Assembly (NCBI GenBank): GCA_964036155.1
Contig: OZ038423.1
Span: 1,798,001-1,862,000 of the forward strand
Reading direction: 5' to 3'
DNA from: Diploscapter coronatus
Lineage: Eukaryota > Nematoda > Chromadorea > Rhabditida > Rhabditidae
DNA length: 64,000 nt
Below, in pieces: positions 60,270 through 64,000 of this stretch. Each line of letters starts with the position of its first letter. The first letter of the stretch is position 1. Below the pieces are notes generated by a model. The model was given only the letters and a program-made list of their open reading frames with translations, searched no databases and was not told the origin of the DNA. The translations under genes were made by a program, and so were the position numbers.

Positions 60270-62631
60270 ATGCAGAGTCGGCCAAATTGTATGAAGAAAG
60301 TGCTGCACGCGGGCACAGGGCAGTTGCCTGAATATCGAGACGGCACTCGAGCCCTGTTTGACTATGAGGTGCTCAAACCGATCGAGCCTGTCAAACCGGA
60401 AGTGGGGATGCCTCCAGACAGGTGGGAAATCCATTCTTTCCTGAAATTCTCAGATCAAGACGACTATAAAGAGACAGCGCCACAAAGTTTTATTTACTCT
60501 ACTACAAGCTGCTAACAGGATATATTTCCATCCGAATATCAAAATAACTAAAAATGGTGATAAGTAATCAATAAAACGCGAAATTCAAGGCAAAGTCCAC
60601 TCAAATTCATGATGAAGCAGTCATTTCAATGTTTGCAAAATTTCGAATTCCCGTGTTTTATTTCATTTTGACGTGTGAACACCGCCAAATTGCTGCAACT
60701 AATTTAGTCAATACTACTAAACCATAATCGAGCTTCGTTAGACTATCTGAAACCAATGAAGCTAATAAATAGCGAGTTTTTTCAGAGACGGATTCGTCTC
60801 CATCGACAGCACGAGGAAGAAATGGCCCCACGGCTATGGCAAACCTCTCGAACTCGTTTTTGGAAAGAAATTCCAGCTTCCAATCGTCGAAACATGTCTA
60901 AAATCGATGCACGTCAGCGAGGTTTGCCTTTCAATTTAGTCAGAATAGCAATTTACTATATGACGGAATGATTGAACCTTTTGGCCCCTTTTAGTTGTCA
61001 CTCGGTTTATAGAATGACCACTCTAAAAACTGAGCGACAACTACAGAGAGCCGAGCATTTATTTCTCCACACTATCACTTTCTCCCTTATTTTGAACAAT
61101 CCAGCTCGATCGCCTATCATCATTCCGTTATTTGGCAACTGACTTGACAATCTTAACAATCGCGATGAATACTTTAGGTTTCTCAGTTTGACATTGAATT
61201 GTCTGAACTCTCGCCCTATCCCATTGTCTCGAAGAAGTTGCGAGACATTGTCAAACCGCATTCAGAAGACCACCACAAGCATCAAGGCCCTGTCTGCAGT
61301 GCCCACATGTGCGCTGCTGCATTGTCCGGGGGGTGAGAAGGACATTTTTATGATTCTCTCCAAGAATCTTATTCATTTTACATATTCTGCAGAACAGGTT
61401 ATGAGGAGTTGGATGAGTTGATGAGGGACCCTCGACCTCTTCGATTCATTCTCCATTTGCTCAAAGTCGAGCAGGAGAATGAGTATGAGTTTGACAGCTG
61501 GCAATTGAATGACCAACAGAAATTGCTGTCAACTGAGCAGCTGAGGCTCGAAGGCAATAATCTCTATGCACAGGTCTGTACCACTGCTCTAAGCAATACA
61601 AACTCACCAATTCAACATTTTTCAGAAGCAGTATAATGAAGCCATTGACAAGTATCGTCAGGCTTTGAGTAGGCTTGACAATTTGCTGCTCAAAGAAAAG
61701 CCAGGCGATCCTGAATGGAAAGATTTAGACGACAAAGTGAGTAAATAAATCGATAGAAATGAAAATGTCAACTACATATTGCTAAAATATGACGGAATCT
61801 TATTTTGCGCAATCTCGATCTATTCACTATCACTGACGTTTGGATTGCGTCATTGTGTCATCTCATTACCTTCCAGGTCTCTTGTAATACCCACCCTCAT
61901 TTTCCCTGTTAGTTTCCAAAGAAGAGGGTTGAAACTATAGTGAGCTCACCTTCCATAATTTAGAAATGTCCAAAGAAAATAACGTATTTTTAGAACATTC
62001 CTCTGTATTCTAATCTGTCCCAATGCTACCTGAACATTGGCAATTTCTATGAAGCAGAGGAAACGTCGACGGAAGTGCTGCAGAGGGACGACAATAATGA
62101 AAAGGCCCTGTACAGACGAGCCAAGGCAAGGATTGGAGTCTGGAAACTAGATGAAGTGAGCTGTAATCCTTGTAGTCCTTGATTCAAATAAAATACTACT
62201 TCAAGTACCAGAAATATCCGATTGTTCTAAAAATCTACGGACTTTTCGAAAGAAATTTCTCAAAAAATATGATCGTGTGTAAAGAAGGAACAGTCCTTTC
62301 ATAATATGATGCACCAATTTCTATTACACATCGAAGCAGTATCTTTCTATTTTAAATAGAGATCAAGCCATCGTCATTATGTTGAAGTTGTTGTCACCAT
62401 AATTCATAATATTAAAGAGAACCCGTACCTCCATTTACGCTATACTGTACTGCCATAAAGTAATTGCATTGCATAATAAGTAATTTTGAGGCAGAATCCG
62501 ATCTGCTTCGACTAGAAGAGCTGTATCCTGACAAGAAAGACCTCATTACAGCAGAAAGGCAACGAATCGCTGATAAACGAGCGCAGGGAAATCAAGTCAC
62601 TAAGAATGTATATTCAAAAATGTTCAAGTGA
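60270..62631 (+). CDS. AIP: AIP-type FKBP-like/TPR co-chaperone
   Basis: Seven exons, 60270-60421, 60786-60921, 61178-61332, 61393-61573, 61626-61736, 61994-62155 and 62491-62631, join in frame to 345 residues (human AIP: 330). The N-terminal half is the FKBP-like domain ([20 protein letters not shown], then [19 protein letters not shown]), followed by [12 protein letters not shown] as in AIP. The C-terminal half (about 175-345) holds three TPRs ([59 protein letters not shown]) ready to hold the Hsp90 C-terminal peptide. AIP chaperones the aryl hydrocarbon receptor and other Hsp90 clients in the cytosol. The last acceptor is GAG (TTTTGAG). A weak donor overlaps the stop and could splice to 62985 (adding RMLSKSKYE), but AATAAA at 62750 favours the stop given. 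Confidence 0.9.
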
Positions 62632-62749
62632 TTTTTTGCCCAAAACATTTTCACAACTTCAACTGATCTCACATTTTTATCTTGTTATATTCTGTTTATC
62701 CCACATATCTAAAACGACGTATCATATGAATCTTAATTTGAGGAAACTG

Positions 62750-62755
62750 AATAAA
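62750..62755 (+). terminator. Polyadenylation signal of AIP gene
   Basis: AATAAA lies 119 bases after the stop codon. Confidence 0.6.
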
Positions 62756-63677
62756 CGAATCACCAGATTTTCGAACTAATAGACTTTTCAAGTAATGAAG
62801 ATCATATATAGAATAACGAGTTCGTTCTAAGCAATTATGTGTGTGTGTGCATTTAGTGAGTTACACATGCACAATCTATCTCTCATTCTCGTTTCTCACC
62901 CGCTATTTCATCGTTAACTCAGATTAGCTAATTTAAGTTAAATTAATTAGATAATTTCTTGTTTAGAGCAATTGTTTATTTCAGAAGGATGCTTTCGAAG
63001 TCAAAATACGAATAATCGATCAGAAAAATAGTGCTGAAACCGACGCTTCTTCGTTCTGCTATGGAGATTAGTGAGTATTTTGTTAATAATTCCAAACATT
63101 TTTCTAAATTTTATGCGAGTACTTTGCAACATAAATCGAGTATTTTAATCTGAATGAACCAAATTTTTGTCATTTTCTCGAAATGCGTTCGTTCCCTAGC
63201 GCAGAAATTATGTCATGAGCGAATAGCGTCGAAATGATGAGGCCCTCGAAAATCAGCGTCAAAATGATCCCATCGTTCCTCATGAAACTGATTTTACAGC
63301 ATTTTCTGAAATCTCTAAATTTTCGAAGAATGTAAAGTGACGGTTAACAATAGAGCTGAAGAATTACTACTATTTTTGATTTATCCTATCAGAATTGAGC
63401 AAACTTTTCTTGAACACGTCTATTAGAATGAAATACTTTAATACTCTCCATTGTTTCTGAGATGAATCCTTGCAAAGAAAGGGATACCCGCGAGCCTTAG
63501 CTATGTTCCTGCTCGTTTTGCTCTCCGCTCCCTCTTATTTCCTCTAGTTTCGATACGTACGTCTTTCAGGTTATGGACACAGAGTGCATATGAAAGACTC
63601 GTCTCGAGGACAATAGAGAGTACTTCTAGAGTTACCGTGTTTTAACAGTTTTGGACGTTGACGGTTTTTTAGCGCAA

Positions 63678-63706
63678 AGCCTAATGATAGGTTTACGCAT
63701 TAGGCT
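63678..63706. repeat. Perfect nine-base inverted repeat
   Basis: AGCCTAATG and CATTAGGCT flank an 11-base loop. Confidence 0.6.
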
Positions 63707-64000
63707 AACGATATATGCCAGAATCGTTATTAAAAGTCGGATATAAACGGCGATAGCTAAATTATATATAATTTGAACAATCCCATTATGAAAATAGGAT
63801 CTATTCATAAGAAAATTAATTTAATTTAATTTTTTTACATTAAAATTGTTGTTAATTTCTAACATTTTCAAGCCTATTTAAATCTACCTAAGACCGGCGG
63901 ATCCTGTGTCTTAGGCAGGGCAGTAGCCAAAATTCCGAATATAAACGATAATGCAGTGATGTTAGTCAAAACCAATGTAAGCTTAAATATTAGATCTTAG

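Larger units (their letters stand above)
62632..64000. other. AIP 3' flank and AT-rich end; possible exon at 62,985
   Basis: AATAAA at 62,750 is the likely AIP polyadenylation signal. TTTCAG at 62,979-62,984 is followed by an open stretch ending in a GTGAGT donor at 63,071; this could be a first exon of a gene outside the window or an alternative AIP end. A perfect nine-base palindrome lies at 63,678-63,706. Confidence 0.4.

Noticed and set aside
1..64000. tRNA, rRNA, CRISPR or bacterial-type operons
   Set aside because: I saw no tRNA-like B-box with cloverleaf, no rRNA and no regularly spaced repeats; gene structure is plainly eukaryotic.

Overview
The window is nuclear DNA of a nematode, probably a chromadorean. 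Several observations support this. Introns are many and mostly 45-70 bp, ending in TTTCAG, TTTAG or CTGCAG. There is a three-copy KNEFIRFG neuropeptide precursor (FLP-8 type), a Patched-related (PTR) protein, an elevenin-type precursor, and a palindromic intron motif (TTCTACTGTAGAA). Two genes have a splice acceptor with no visible upstream coding exon just before the start codon, as expected for spliced-leader trans-splicing. The species cannot be named from sequence alone. All gene models were built by hand from splice sites, reading-frame phase and family similarity; every model closes in frame, but none has transcript support.

Layout. Minus strand, 1.4-16.3 kb: a WDR54-like beta-propeller protein, a small RIIa plus three-IQ protein resembling sperm protein Sp17, and a nephrin/SYG-2 adhesion receptor of 23 exons. 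Then 5.4 kb without a gene, purine-rich on the plus strand. 21.7-25 kb: a four-pass claudin-like protein (minus) and a divergent elevenin precursor (plus). 26.0-34.7 kb: a 26-exon single-pass membrane protein with LDLa, mucin-like, SEA-like and EGF segments and a tail of about 900 residues (minus). 36.0-37.2 kb: two tandem paralogous small secreted proteins of unknown function (minus). 37.9-43.4 kb: a PTR protein of 19 exons (minus). 43.4-49.0 kb holds no gene but has small inverted-repeat elements. 49.0-52.95 kb: flp-8 and a membrane-anchored papain-family protease (minus). 54.1-62.6 kb: a DNAJC16-type J-domain/thioredoxin membrane protein followed on the same strand by an AIP-type FKBP-like/TPR co-chaperone.

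How they fit together. These are unlinked housekeeping, neuronal and epithelial genes rather than one pathway. The DNAJC16-AIP pair is the only likely functional neighbourhood, since both are chaperone-system proteins on one strand. Two neuropeptide genes and a synapse-specificity receptor give the window a neuronal flavour. Introns and gaps hold at least six families of short foldback or terminal-inverted-repeat elements. Five of about 120 modelled introns use GC instead of GT donors.
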